From positions 1 to 64,000 of the forward strand of contig NZ_LAQO01000018.1 of NCBI RefSeq assembly GCF_000971975.1: a stretch of 64,000 nucleotides of DNA, in the 5' to 3' direction. Positions 1 through 6,995 of the stretch are shown one piece after another; the stretch's first letter is position 1; each line of letters begins with the position of its first letter. Made by a program: the position numbers and the translations under genes. The stretch is from Paenibacillus algorifonticola (lineage in GTDB: Bacteria; Bacillota; Bacilli; Paenibacillales; Paenibacillaceae). The notes beneath the pieces are model-generated. The model was not told the DNA's origin, made no database searches, and saw only the letters and a list, made by a program, of their open reading frames with translations.

Positions 1-167
1 TATATGACGCCTGTTCAGTATCGCCAAGAAGCCCTTAAAAAAGTTGTCTGATTTACTGTTGACAATCCAGTATTTACATAGAACATATGAGTGTCACCTC
101 CTATTAAGTTTCTATATATTTTCACGCCTGTCAGAATACCAGCTCGCAATCCTGATTCTCCCACACA

Positions 168-272
168 TCAAAGCCATCCCGGCACGCGGTGCTCGGCCAC
201 ACGTCGGCGGTCAAGCCTGTCCGCAACCGGAATTACATTATAGGCTATGCCTAAGATCTTCCCAGATTTCAT
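168..272 (-). pseudogene. Gene-start remnant, copy A (34-aa frame)
   Basis: A well-placed ribosome binding site (AAGGAGAGG) precedes an ATG at 272 that opens a 34-codon frame beginning MKSGKILGIAYNVIPVA. The first 17 residues and the leader match a second frame at 3689-3760 (MKSGEILGIVYNGIPVA), and the two diverge completely afterwards. This looks like the 5' end of a once longer gene whose body was lost, rather than a complete peptide gene. I do not recognise the parent protein. The window begins only 167 bases further on, and nothing there continues the match. Confidence 0.45.
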
Positions 273-389
273 GAGTGACCTCTCCTTTGAGAATATATAG
301 TTTTACATTCTTCGATTTTAGATCATAAAAATGATTCTAATATACATGCCAATCACCGGGATTTTTTAATGAAACGAGTTCTAGAGTCT

Positions 390-947
390 TTAAAAGTATC
401 CTCCTTTAATTTCATTACCTGTTTTCGGATAAATTTCAATAAATAAATGCTTCCACGCAATCATGAAATCACTTTCAAAAATCCTATTATAGAAATCAAT
501 ATGCTCATTCCAAAAATCAATAGATTTACAATAGTACTCTCCAAGGATGAATGACGGATAGTTATGAATTGAACTTGCCATCGTACTTATTTTCTCCATC
601 TCATTCAAACGAATTAATTCAATTAAGTTGCTTATTATGTACTGAATAGGTGCAACGCTTAAATAAATACGTTCGATATTTTTAGCTCTTGCAAAAGGTC
701 TAAACCTCTCAAGAATAGAAACTATAGATTCTTTATAGGGATTAGCTTCCTTGGATGCCCTTAGATTGTTTATAAGTTTTTGGATTGAACGATAGTTCAT
801 TTTCATGTCCTTCTCTAACCAATCTTGATAGGTATGAAGTATTTGATTCAATATAGGATTTAATGGTTCAGACCTAATGAAGATAAAAAGATAGTGCAAG
901 GAATTCATTACGTTTTTTGCATACATCTTTTCAAATATATGAATCAA
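390..947 (-). CDS. Hypothetical protein, 185 aa
   Basis: I do not recognise this protein. It is a soluble, probably all-helical protein with no signal peptide or membrane segment, rich in Ile, Asn and Lys. The track-length start is a TTG at 945-947 with GAAGG close upstream. An in-frame ATG eight codons in (MYAKN) has no better ribosome binding site, so the start is uncertain. The last codons contain AAAGGAGGATAC, a good ribosome binding site, but no gene starts after it, which suggests a lost downstream partner. It stands alone between an intergenic remnant and the ABC module. It may be an immunity-type accessory gene, but that is only a guess from size and context. Confidence 0.6.
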   Translation of the reverse strand: MIHIFEKMYAKNVMNSLHYLFIFIRSEPLNPILNQILHTYQDWLEKDMKMNYRSIQKLINNLRASKEANPYKESIVSILERFRPFARAKNIERIYLSVAPIQYIISNLIELIRLNEMEKISTMASSIHNYPSFILGEYYCKSIDFWNEHIDFYNRIFESDFMIAWKHLFIEIYPKTGNEIKGGYF

Positions 948-1190
948 CTACCTTCGGGTTATTATATAGTTGCAGCCATCTTTAAATTAGCGTCTATCAT
1001 CTAAACCTGACTTGCATAAGATGATATCCTTCTATTTGCCCTCCCTATACGTTTTCTAAACGGGGAGCCGCCCGGCAAAATTATCTGACCTCCAATACTC
1101 CTAAAAACACATTCCTTTGTCAGATTTTCAACGATTTCCTGTAAAATCAAAGGCCGATTTTTGCTCGTTGCATTGCTAACGGTGAAGAGC

Positions 1191-1364
1191 CTATTTTTTT
1201 CTATTTCGTGAAATGCCATATATCACAGCAAAAATTACGAAGCCTACAAATACGAAAATATTAGTTATTGGCTCATTAATTTTAGGAATTGAATCTTGAA
1301 AAATCTTTAAAAAAATGAATACTCCTACCGTTAAAATAATTACGATAATAGATATTGGCTTCAT
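1191..1364 (-). CDS. Small two-helix membrane protein, 57 aa
   Basis: An ATG at 1362-1364 follows an excellent ribosome binding site (TTAGGGAGGAAAAATA) and opens a 57-codon frame ending at TAG. The product starts MKPISIIVIILTVGVF. It has one hydrophobic helix at about residues 4-20 and another at 34-51, joined by a polar loop, and a basic tail RNRKK. I infer a small inner-membrane protein. The family is unknown to me, though short proteins of this shape are common in Firmicutes. A longer out-of-frame ORF at 1001-1219 overlaps its 3' end and lacks a ribosome binding site, so this shorter frame is preferred. Confidence 0.65.
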   Translation of the reverse strand: MKPISIIVIILTVGVFIFLKIFQDSIPKINEPITNIFVFVGFVIFAVIYGISRNRKK

Positions 1365-1506
1365 TATTTTTCCTCCCTAATTACCAACATCCGATGTAGG
1401 TTGCATTTAATAAGAATGCCTGCTTATAGCGACTACGATTCCGCGTGAAGTAGTGGCGGCGTTAGAAGGCTTTTTGACACTTACCAATGAAACCGCTACT
1501 CTTACA

Positions 1507-2148
1507 TTACTTGAACTCTTTCTTCCGATGAATGTGGACTGACACAAAGTAGGATATGACAAACAGGATTGTTGCCATACACGAAGAAATCATACCAACC
1601 AGCGGGTGACGAAGCTGCATGCCTCCTGTAACGGGGGCCAGTAACGCGGCAAGTACCAGCATCATCCCTATCGCAGCAAAGCCCGAGAAAAATACCACAA
1701 GTTCATTTTTTTCCGTGCCAATCTTCAACATGATCGGATACATCAAAGACACTAATGTGATCGACAACGTCAACCCGAATCCATAACTATAAATCACAAT
1801 CTTCGGATCGAGTTCAAAACCTGCAACGTACACAAAACCAAGCGTGAGCAAACTCATCATCACACCAAGGAGGATTAGTAAGGTAAATGACACATACTTC
1901 GCCCCAATAATCGTACGACGCCTGATTGGCAGCGTCAGTTCAAACTTGTTCCATTTAGAAGTTTCATCCACTCGCAGCGAGGCACCGGTATTGACAACAA
2001 ACAGGAATATTTGTATGGACAAAATCATGGGAATCGCGGCCGACTCCTTAAGAACCAAAGGAACCAATGATAAAAATCCAGCCATTATTAAGGAAAGTCG
2101 GATATTGCTTGCCATGGAATAAAAATTGTTGCGGAGTAGTCCCCTCAT
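1507..2148 (-). CDS. ABC-2 type transporter permease, 213 aa
   Basis: This is the membrane subunit of an ABC exporter. It has about six hydrophobic segments, at roughly residues 15-35, 40-55, 85-110, 120-140, 150-172 and 183-205, with a cytoplasmic loop containing LPIRRRTIIGAKY, which is typical of ABC-2 permeases of the Ytr/Pmt kind. The ATG directly follows the stop of the ATPase gene, so the two are translationally coupled. Its place third in a GntR-ATPase-permease operon matches YtrABC of Bacillus or PmtRAB of Staphylococcus, systems tied to cell-envelope stress or export of amphipathic peptides. The substrate here is not evident. If the transporter needs a second permease, none is adjacent. 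Confidence 0.85.
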   Translation of the reverse strand: MRGLLRNNFYSMASNIRLSLIMAGFLSLVPLVLKESAAIPMILSIQIFLFVVNTGASLRVDETSKWNKFELTLPIRRRTIIGAKYVSFTLLILLGVMMSLLTLGFVYVAGFELDPKIVIYSYGFGLTLSITLVSLMYPIMLKIGTEKNELVVFFSGFAAIGMMLVLAALLAPVTGGMQLRHPLVGMISSCMATILFVISYFVSVHIHRKKEFK

Positions 2149-3012
2149 TTATTGATCCCCCTTAACTAATAACAACATAATTTCATCAATGGTGATATCA
2201 TCAATGATGATTTCACGATGCTTTTTGGCAAACTTAGCTTTGTCAGAGATCAACATTTCGATTTGCAGTCCTCTTTTCCTGTATGCGAGATACTCCAACT
2301 TGTCAACAATCTGAAACTGCTCCGATTTGCAACGAGCAATCCCGTATTTGTATAAAAGCGTATCTTTTTTCTCTGTTAAAATGATTCTTCCATTGTGAAT
2401 AAATGTGATATAATCTGCAATTTTTTCCAAGTCGCTGGTGATGTGGGAAGACATGAGAATAGAATGTTCTTCATCTTCCACAAACTCTAAAAATAAATCC
2501 AGCATCTCTTCTCTGACAACAGGGTCAAGTCCGGAAGTCGCCTCGTCCAACAGCAACAGTTTTGCTCCATGCGACATAGCCACTGCCGTGGCCAACTTCA
2601 TCGTCATGCCACGCGACAAGTCTTTTACTTTGATGTGAGCAGGCACCTGAAGTCTGCGAATTAGATTCTGAAAGAGATCATCATCCCATTTTTGATAAAT
2701 ATCTTTGAACACTGCAGCTAACTTATCGGCAGTGAGATCTCCAGGGAAATTAATGGCATCAAACACAACCCCAATATGATTGCGGATGTCCGGTTGTTCA
2801 TCTGTCATCTCCTCCCCAAAAATTTCGATCTTCCCGCTGTCTCTCCTGATTGTATTCAGAATTGAACTAAACGTCGTTGTCTTGCCTGCTCCATTCTCCC
2901 CCACAAATCCCATGATACTTCCTTGAGGAACAGAAAAAGAAACATTATCCAAATGAAAATGAGATCCGGCATAGGCCGTCGACAGATTTTTAACTTCCAA
3001 ACAATAATTCAT
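2149..3012 (-). CDS. ABC transporter ATP-binding protein, 287 aa
   Basis: This is the cytoplasmic ATPase that powers the adjacent ABC-2 permease. The nucleotide-binding domain fills about residues 1-225: Walker A GENGAGKTT at about 38-46, signature LSRGM near 133, Walker B LLLLDEATSGLD near 150-162, and the switch histidine in SSHITSD near 190. A short C-terminal extension of about 60 residues follows. The start ATG lies 3 nt after the GntR stop, with its ribosome binding site (AAGGGGGAC) inside the regulator's last codons. The closest known relatives by layout are YtrB and PmtA/PmtC ATPases. Confidence 0.93.
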   Translation of the reverse strand: MNYCLEVKNLSTAYAGSHFHLDNVSFSVPQGSIMGFVGENGAGKTTTFSSILNTIRRDSGKIEIFGEEMTDEQPDIRNHIGVVFDAINFPGDLTADKLAAVFKDIYQKWDDDLFQNLIRRLQVPAHIKVKDLSRGMTMKLATAVAMSHGAKLLLLDEATSGLDPVVREEMLDLFLEFVEDEEHSILMSSHITSDLEKIADYITFIHNGRIILTEKKDTLLYKYGIARCKSEQFQIVDKLEYLAYRKRGLQIEMLISDKAKFAKKHREIIIDDITIDEIMLLLVKGDQ

Positions 3013-3015
3013 CGA

Positions 3016-3390
3016 CTAGTCCCCCTTGTAGAACATGCTTAAAAGCTCCGTAAGCTGTTCTAATTTTATCCCGCTTGTTCGTGCGGTTTCCGCAGCCAGC
3101 ATTAGATACTCTTCTATTTTTTTCTGCTGTTCTTCTTGTATAAAATCCCGATTCTGTGCAGATATAAAACTGCCTCGTCCAACTGTCGTTTCAATAAACC
3201 CATCTCGTTGCAAATCTTCATATGCCTTTTGCACTGTAATTACACTTACATGAATCGTCTTGGCGAGCGAGCGCATAGACGGAATCGGATCGCCTGTTTT
3301 TAATTCTCCTTGCATTACCATCGCTTTGATTTGTGTTGTGATTTGTTCATAGATAGGCTTACTCGAGTTGCTGCTGATAATAATTTCCAA
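3016..3390 (-). CDS. GntR-family (YtrA subfamily) transcriptional regulator, 124 aa
   Basis: This is a short GntR regulator. A winged helix occupies about residues 8-75, with the family signature PIYEQITTQIK and GDPIPSMRSLAKTIHVS (recognition helix VITVQKAYEDL). Only a short dimerisation helix follows, and there is no effector domain, which is the YtrA subfamily pattern. It uses a TTG start at 3388-3390 after GGGAAGTGAG. It heads the operon with the ABC ATPase and permease. It probably represses its own promoter, because an inverted repeat AATGTAC-N11-GTACATT overlaps the -10 box just upstream. In known YtrA/PmtR systems repression is relieved by cell-wall-active compounds or by the exported peptide. 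Confidence 0.92.
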   Translation of the reverse strand: MEIIISSNSSKPIYEQITTQIKAMVMQGELKTGDPIPSMRSLAKTIHVSVITVQKAYEDLQRDGFIETTVGRGSFISAQNRDFIQEEQQKKIEEYLMLAAETARTSGIKLEQLTELLSMFYKGD

Positions 3391-3408
3391 TCAAGCTCAC
3401 TTCCCAAC

Positions 3409-3459
3409 AATGTACTTATCGTTGCAGTACATTATATATCACTACAGCACCGTTTTCAA
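3409..3459 (-). promoter_or_regulatory. Promoter and operator of the GntR/ABC operon
   Basis: Read on the minus strand, TTGAAA (3454-3459) and TATAAT (3431-3436) are separated by exactly 17 bp, a near-consensus sigma-A promoter. A perfect 7-bp inverted repeat, AATGTAC (3409-3415) and GTACATT (3427-3433) with an 11-bp spacer, overlaps the -10 box and the expected start of transcription. The position fits a repressor site for the YtrA-like regulator encoded immediately downstream. The promoter is clear from the sequence; the operator assignment is inference. Confidence 0.75.
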
Positions 3460-3544
3460 TAGAACATCCTAGTGAACTTCCTGTGCGTCCTGTCCCTCAT
3501 TTTTATTACATTGAAATTTAAGTGAAATCATAGCGTAATTGGAT

Positions 3545-3554
3545 CGACCGGTCG
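3545..3554. promoter_or_regulatory. Palindromic operator-like site before the TetR fragment
   Basis: CGACCGGTCG is a perfect 10-bp palindrome 20 bases before the ATG of the truncated TetR gene. GACCGG-type palindromes of this sort are common operators of TetR-family repressors that autoregulate. It is probably a relic, since its regulator is broken. Confidence 0.4.
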
Positions 3555-3574
3555 GGTTTCGAGGAGGGTAAGCG

Positions 3575-3742
3575 ATGAACAAAATGCGTTCATTTCGCGG
3601 AGAGACAAAACAATTGATTATGGAGAAGGCTGGAATAATGTTTATGTATAGGGGTTACCATGCCGTAAGCATGAATGAGATCTACATATTAGAAAATATG
3701 AGCAAAGGCAGCAACCGGAATCCCATTGTAGACAATGCCTAA
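3575..3742 (+). pseudogene. TetR-family regulator, truncated after the DNA-binding helix
   Basis: A good ribosome binding site (GAGGAGGGTAAGCG) precedes ATG 3575. The frame encodes 55 residues. Residues 1-46 are a TetR N-terminus: KQLIMEKAGIMFMYRGYHAVSM is the usual helix 1-2 pattern and NMSKGS matches the start of the recognition helix (normally GISKGS). Then the frame runs into unrelated sequence that is the antisense of remnant copy B, and stops. The ligand-binding three-quarters of a normal repressor of about 190 aa is absent. The junction at about 3711 marks a deletion or recombination that joined two broken genes tail to tail. Confidence 0.8.
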
Positions 3743-3760
3743 GATTTCCCCGGATTTCAT
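3689..3760 (-). pseudogene. Gene-start remnant, copy B (23-aa frame)
   Basis: The ATG at 3758-3760 overlaps the TGA of the acetyltransferase gene (ATGA), with GGAGGTAAC upstream, so this was once a translationally coupled second gene. It encodes MKSGEILGIVYNGIPVA and then runs into antisense TetR sequence and a TAA. The first 17 residues match remnant copy A at 168-272. The parent gene is unrecognised. The copy confirms that a real gene once started here and was cut about 50 bases in. Confidence 0.55.
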
Positions 3761-4215
3761 GAGTTACCTCCCAAATTATGCTGTGGATGTTTGGCTTTCA
3801 TAAAATTATATATACATTTAAATCGTTCTACCCCAGGGTACTTCTCACCTAAACTCGTAATAATAAACCCATTCTTCTTATAAAAGTTTACTGCCTCTCT
3901 ATCGGTTTCAGCAATGATAGGAGCTGATGACGTAAGTTTCTGTATCTCTTCTATCAATTTGCTGCCAAGCCCTTTATTTCTATGATTTGGATGTACGGCT
4001 ATATGTTTTAGCTCTGTTTCCAATGTATGATGGATCAAACCGATAATTCCTGTCAGTTCATTTTCAAAATAAATGCCATATAATTCTCGATTTTTTAGCG
4101 TTTTATAGTTTTTGCATTCATGAATAATTCGCTCCGGTTTCGGACTCATACAGTAAGAAAGGAATTGATATAGCTCTTGATCTGAGATTTCCTTGATTCT
4201 CTGTATCTGCATCAT
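3757..4215 (-). CDS. GNAT-family N-acetyltransferase, 152 aa
   Basis: This is a soluble GNAT enzyme that would transfer acetyl from acetyl-CoA to an amine. The central fold shows strand 4, KHIAVHPNHRNKGLGSKLI, at about residues 72-90, where RNKGLG is the acetyl-CoA pyrophosphate loop (Q/RxxGxG/A). AVNFYKKNGF near 110 is the usual motif B helix. The length is typical. There are two adjacent ATG codons at the start after AAGGAATG, and either is possible. The stop overlaps the start of a broken second gene. The substrate cannot be told from sequence. Confidence 0.88.
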   Translation of the reverse strand: MMQIQRIKEISDQELYQFLSYCMSPKPERIIHECKNYKTLKNRELYGIYFENELTGIIGLIHHTLETELKHIAVHPNHRNKGLGSKLIEEIQKLTSSAPIIAETDREAVNFYKKNGFIITSLGEKYPGVERFKCIYNFMKAKHPQHNLGGNS

Positions 4216-4254
4216 GTGATCATTCCTTCTTGTATGTAATGTTCTTATAACTAA

Positions 4255-4611
4255 TTAGTCTATCTTGTTCAATTCCATTTCTTTAAGCCTTTTCTCTACT
4301 CTTATAAACATTAATACGAAAAATAAAATCATTAATCCTATTAATATCATCGTTATGGATATCCCTTTAAACAAGAGACTTATTAGACACCCAATTATCA
4401 AAAATATGATTCCATACTGCTTCATAATTTCCGCACTATATTTGTTTGCTTCTTTCCATAAATCAATATTTTTTAATGATCTTGATGTTCTATAACCATA
4501 CGTTACATTGATTTCTTTTGGAGGATATTTCTTCAGGAAGAATCCGCTTAAATAAAAGACTAGAGCAATCACAACGCTTAATATAAGATTACCGAATTGG
4601 CTTTTATCCAT
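4255..4611 (-). CDS. SdpI-family membrane protein, short form, 118 aa
   Basis: The product carries the SdpI family signature, NVTYGYRTSRSLKN followed by WKEANKYSAE, at about residues 35-60. It lies between a first membrane helix (8-27) and two more (66-84 and 87-104). SdpI of Bacillus subtilis is the immunity and signal protein against the SdpC killing toxin; it is longer and carries extra helices. Short relatives like this one are widespread and mostly of unknown role. No sdpABC toxin genes are visible in the window, so this is an orphan. It lies between two acetyltransferase genes on the same strand, with short gaps that suggest cotranscription. Confidence 0.8.
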   Translation of the reverse strand: MDKSQFGNLILSVVIALVFYLSGFFLKKYPPKEINVTYGYRTSRSLKNIDLWKEANKYSAEIMKQYGIIFLIIGCLISLLFKGISITMILIGLMILFFVLMFIRVEKRLKEMELNKID

Positions 4612-4629
4612 TTAATTCTCCTCTATTTT

Positions 4630-5184
4630 TTAAACTTTGGGCTTTTCTCTCCACTCTTCCCCAATCATCCCGTAAGTTACTCGATCTAAATATTTGCCGT
4701 TTAGAAATTCGAAGCATCGAACGGTTCCCTCTTCCTTAAACCCTAGGCGCTCTGGAACAGCTCTACTTCTAATATTGCTTGTAGCCATGCATATTTCAAC
4801 TTTGTTTAATTTAAGTTCTTCAAAAGCATATTTCATAAATAATGAACACGCCTTAGTAACTAAACCTAATCCTTCATAATCTTTAGATAACCAATATCCG
4901 ATTTCCGTCTTCTTGCTATGCCAATCAAAATATAAATAGCCAATTGATCCTGCAATTCTTCCTTTATGCCAAATCCCAACCCAGTATCCATTATTAGCTG
5001 CAAATGAACTTAATGTTCGTTCAATAAATTTCCTTGTATCATTTATTTCGTGTGTATGATTGGGAAAATCCAGCCATTCTCTAATGCTGTCTCGACTATT
5101 ATCAATTAACTCAAATAATTCTTCCGCGTGTCTATATTCTAAAAATGAAATGTAGGAATCCTGATCTATGATTGATTTGAACAT
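4630..5184 (-). CDS. RimJ/RimL-type N-acetyltransferase (YdaF-like), 184 aa
   Basis: This is a GNAT enzyme of the group that acetylates the N-termini of ribosomal proteins or amino groups of small molecules. The N-terminal pattern HAEELFELIDNSRDSIREWL and DTRKFIERTL resembles YdaF of Bacillus. GSIGYLYFDWHSKKTEIGYWL followed by YEGLGLVTKAC gives strand 4 and the acetyl-CoA loop at about residues 85-118. NIRSRAVPERLGFKEEG near 140-156 is the conserved C-terminal NxxSxxvxeklGF motif. The length matches the family. It starts at ATG 5184 and runs toward the SdpI-like gene. Confidence 0.88.
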   Translation of the reverse strand: MFKSIIDQDSYISFLEYRHAEELFELIDNSRDSIREWLDFPNHTHEINDTRKFIERTLSSFAANNGYWVGIWHKGRIAGSIGYLYFDWHSKKTEIGYWLSKDYEGLGLVTKACSLFMKYAFEELKLNKVEICMATSNIRSRAVPERLGFKEEGTVRCFEFLNGKYLDRVTYGMIGEEWREKPKV

Positions 5185-5271
5185 ACTTTGCCCCCTGAAA
5201 AACTGAATTTATGGATTGAAACTATGCATGAATATGCTGCCATTTGAAGTAAGTTCCTTCATCGATCTAGC

Positions 5272-5706
5272 CTACCTGATTCTCTTATTACTATCGTCTC
5301 GAAGATTATTTGCTAGAATTACAGTACGGATAGAAAAATATCCTCCAATAAAAACTAATTGAGAAGTCCCAATATATATTGGAATTCCAGCTTCCCATAA
5401 GACAAACTCCCATCCAAAGAACTTATTCCAGTCTCCAGAAAAAAATAAATCATGGTCTTCCTTCATTTTAATGACTCCATAAATGGTTGATATTGAAACC
5501 CAAAGCAAACATATTATTATTCCTTTTATGCCTCTATACCTATTCACGATTTTTGACGAATAATAAAGCATTATAGAAATTATAGAATAAGAAATTAAAT
5601 AAATTGTCCATGATTCATATCCGTATTTGAACGGCCAAGTTCCTAAGAAGATTCCTGAGCACAAATAGATAATGAAAATAGAAAAGGATCCAATAATTCC
5701 TTTCAT
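5272..5706 (-). CDS. Hypothetical membrane protein, 144 aa
   Basis: I do not recognise the family. Four hydrophobic segments are visible at about residues 5-22, 32-50, 60-80 and 105-125, separated by short polar loops. The region KMKEDHDLFFSGDWNKFFGWE between helices 3 and 4 is probably outside the membrane, and the C-terminus is basic (SNKRIR). It starts at ATG 5706 after GGAATG and is flanked by same-strand accessory genes. No motif points to transport or catalysis. Confidence 0.6.
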   Translation of the reverse strand: MKGIIGSFSIFIIYLCSGIFLGTWPFKYGYESWTIYLISYSIISIMLYYSSKIVNRYRGIKGIIICLLWVSISTIYGVIKMKEDHDLFFSGDWNKFFGWEFVLWEAGIPIYIGTSQLVFIGGYFSIRTVILANNLRDDSNKRIR

Positions 5707-5784
5707 TTAACCATTCCTTCTATTTATGAATTATGCCGATTTTATTTCATGTTCTTGTATGGTTGGGTAGTGTTAAATCTGAAT

Positions 5785-6129
5785 TTAATACTCGCCATTA
5801 TATTCAATAAAACTTGTTCGTTTAAATCGTGCTACATGGCTTGGAATATAACTATTCCTTGTATGTGGGGATAGATTTTCTATAAAAGTGATAGCAGCTT
5901 CTACAATTTCATTAGTTTGAAAAACACTTTCATCTAAATATCCGCTCAGCAAGGCTGCTTCACCCTTAACTTTTAAACAAAGATACCCAAACCCAGGGTC
6001 TACTATAACTAAGTTGATAATCTCTTCTTCCTCTTGCTCTCTTGAACTATCATAAAACCTTAATAAAATATCATCCTCTTTATAAAAAACATCAACATCA
6101 CATGAAAAGTTCTCAAATATAAATTTCAT
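5785..6129 (-). CDS. Hypothetical acidic protein, 114 aa
   Basis: This is a small soluble protein of unrecognised family, strongly acidic (a run of EQEEEE near residue 32), with alternating hydrophobic strands in the first half and helical segments near EIVEAAITFIENL at about 75-88. The size and composition resemble immunity proteins of polymorphic toxin systems, but no toxin gene is nearby and no family motif was identified. It starts at ATG 6129 with GAAAGGAACG upstream. Confidence 0.5.
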   Translation of the reverse strand: MKFIFENFSCDVDVFYKEDDILLRFYDSSREQEEEEIINLVIVDPGFGYLCLKVKGEAALLSGYLDESVFQTNEIVEAAITFIENLSPHTRNSYIPSHVARFKRTSFIEYNGEY

Positions 6130-6203
6130 TTTTTACGTTCCTTTCATATAACGTCCTGGTACTCGAGAAGAAAAATTATTGTCGCAGATGTTTATGGCTC
6201 ATT

Positions 6204-6743
6204 CTAATCCCTTGTTTCTCTATATAATTCTGCATATATCAATTCGAATCTTGTTGTTGGTCGTAATATGCTTTCTCTGTTTCCTTGAAGACTCTCGCCT
6301 GTTTTACTATCATACCAAGTAGAACAAGTGTTACATTCTTTAATTAGAATATTCTCTGTTAAGTTAGTATAGTAGTACAGGTCTCCTTGACATATATCAC
6401 AGGATTCTTCAAATGGCTTATTAAAAACTAATAATGATTGCATCAGTCCAATATAAATCATCATATAGCTCTTAACTATTCGTTCATTTTTCAGCCTTTC
6501 ATAAGCCCGTAACGTGTCAGTTAACATATCTTTCGTAATCATTATTTCCAATGCTTTTATGCAATTGAGTCTATCATTAAAGTGGTTTGTCCACATAGGA
6601 TTTATGTTTTTTATATATTTGTGAATATAAATCCATGAGCTCCTGATCGCAGCGATAATCACATCATTGTCGATCATATTTTTTTCAGAAAATATGGGCT
6701 CTAACTCTTCTGTGGCATGTTTTATATGTCCATATATATTCAC
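6204..6743 (-). CDS. Hypothetical protein with a CxxC...CxxC knuckle, 179 aa
   Basis: I do not recognise the family. The body is helical. Near the C-terminus two pairs of cysteines, CDICQGDLYY and ECNTCSTWYD (about residues 113-138), are spaced like a zinc ribbon. The longest frame opens with TTG at 6759-6761, but that codon sits inside the sequence GGAGGG, which is evidently the ribosome binding site. The GTG at 6741-6743, ten bases downstream of it and giving MNIYGHIKHATEEL, is the better start. No partner genes suggest a role. Confidence 0.55.
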   Translation of the reverse strand: MNIYGHIKHATEELEPIFSEKNMIDNDVIIAAIRSSWIYIHKYIKNINPMWTNHFNDRLNCIKALEIMITKDMLTDTLRAYERLKNERIVKSYMMIYIGLMQSLLVFNKPFEESCDICQGDLYYYTNLTENILIKECNTCSTWYDSKTGESLQGNRESILRPTTRFELIYAELYRETRD

Positions 6744-6868
6744 AGCATCACATCCCTCCAAATTTACATACTGATTTTTAAAGCGATATTAGTCTTGCTA
6801 GAATCCGATTTCTCCAAAATAAATAGTTTTCACAGCAATTACTAGTAACTTTCCTCCATCTACGACAT

Positions 6869-6905
6869 GACCCGGCCTTAGATAACTCTTATCTTAGGTC
6901 GGGTC
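6869..6905 (-). terminator. Strong hairpin downstream of the ATP-grasp gene
   Basis: GACCCGGCCTTAGATAA and TTATCTTAGGTCGGGTC form a 17-bp stem with one mismatch and one G-U pair around a 3-base loop. It lies 90 bases past the stop of the ATP-grasp gene. No U-tract follows on either strand, so it may be a weak terminator or an mRNA-stabilising structure. Confidence 0.45.
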
Positions 6906-6995
6906 GCGTGTTGTCTGAATATTCTTCTTTGCTTGCATATTGACAGTAAAGTCGTGCATCTTTGTAGCCCAGAGTCAGATAAGATGCCCCTTAAC

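Noticed and set aside
44-274. Plus-strand ORF of 76 codons
   Set aside because: No ribosome binding site and no protein-like pattern; it lies antisense to gene-start remnant copy A.
1001-1219. Minus-strand ORF of 72 codons
   Set aside because: It lacks a ribosome binding site and overlaps, out of frame, the 57-aa membrane protein that has an excellent one.
1381-1506. Possible tRNA or structured RNA in the gap before the ABC permease
   Set aside because: The sequence has GC-rich patches but no cloverleaf, CCA end or strong hairpin.
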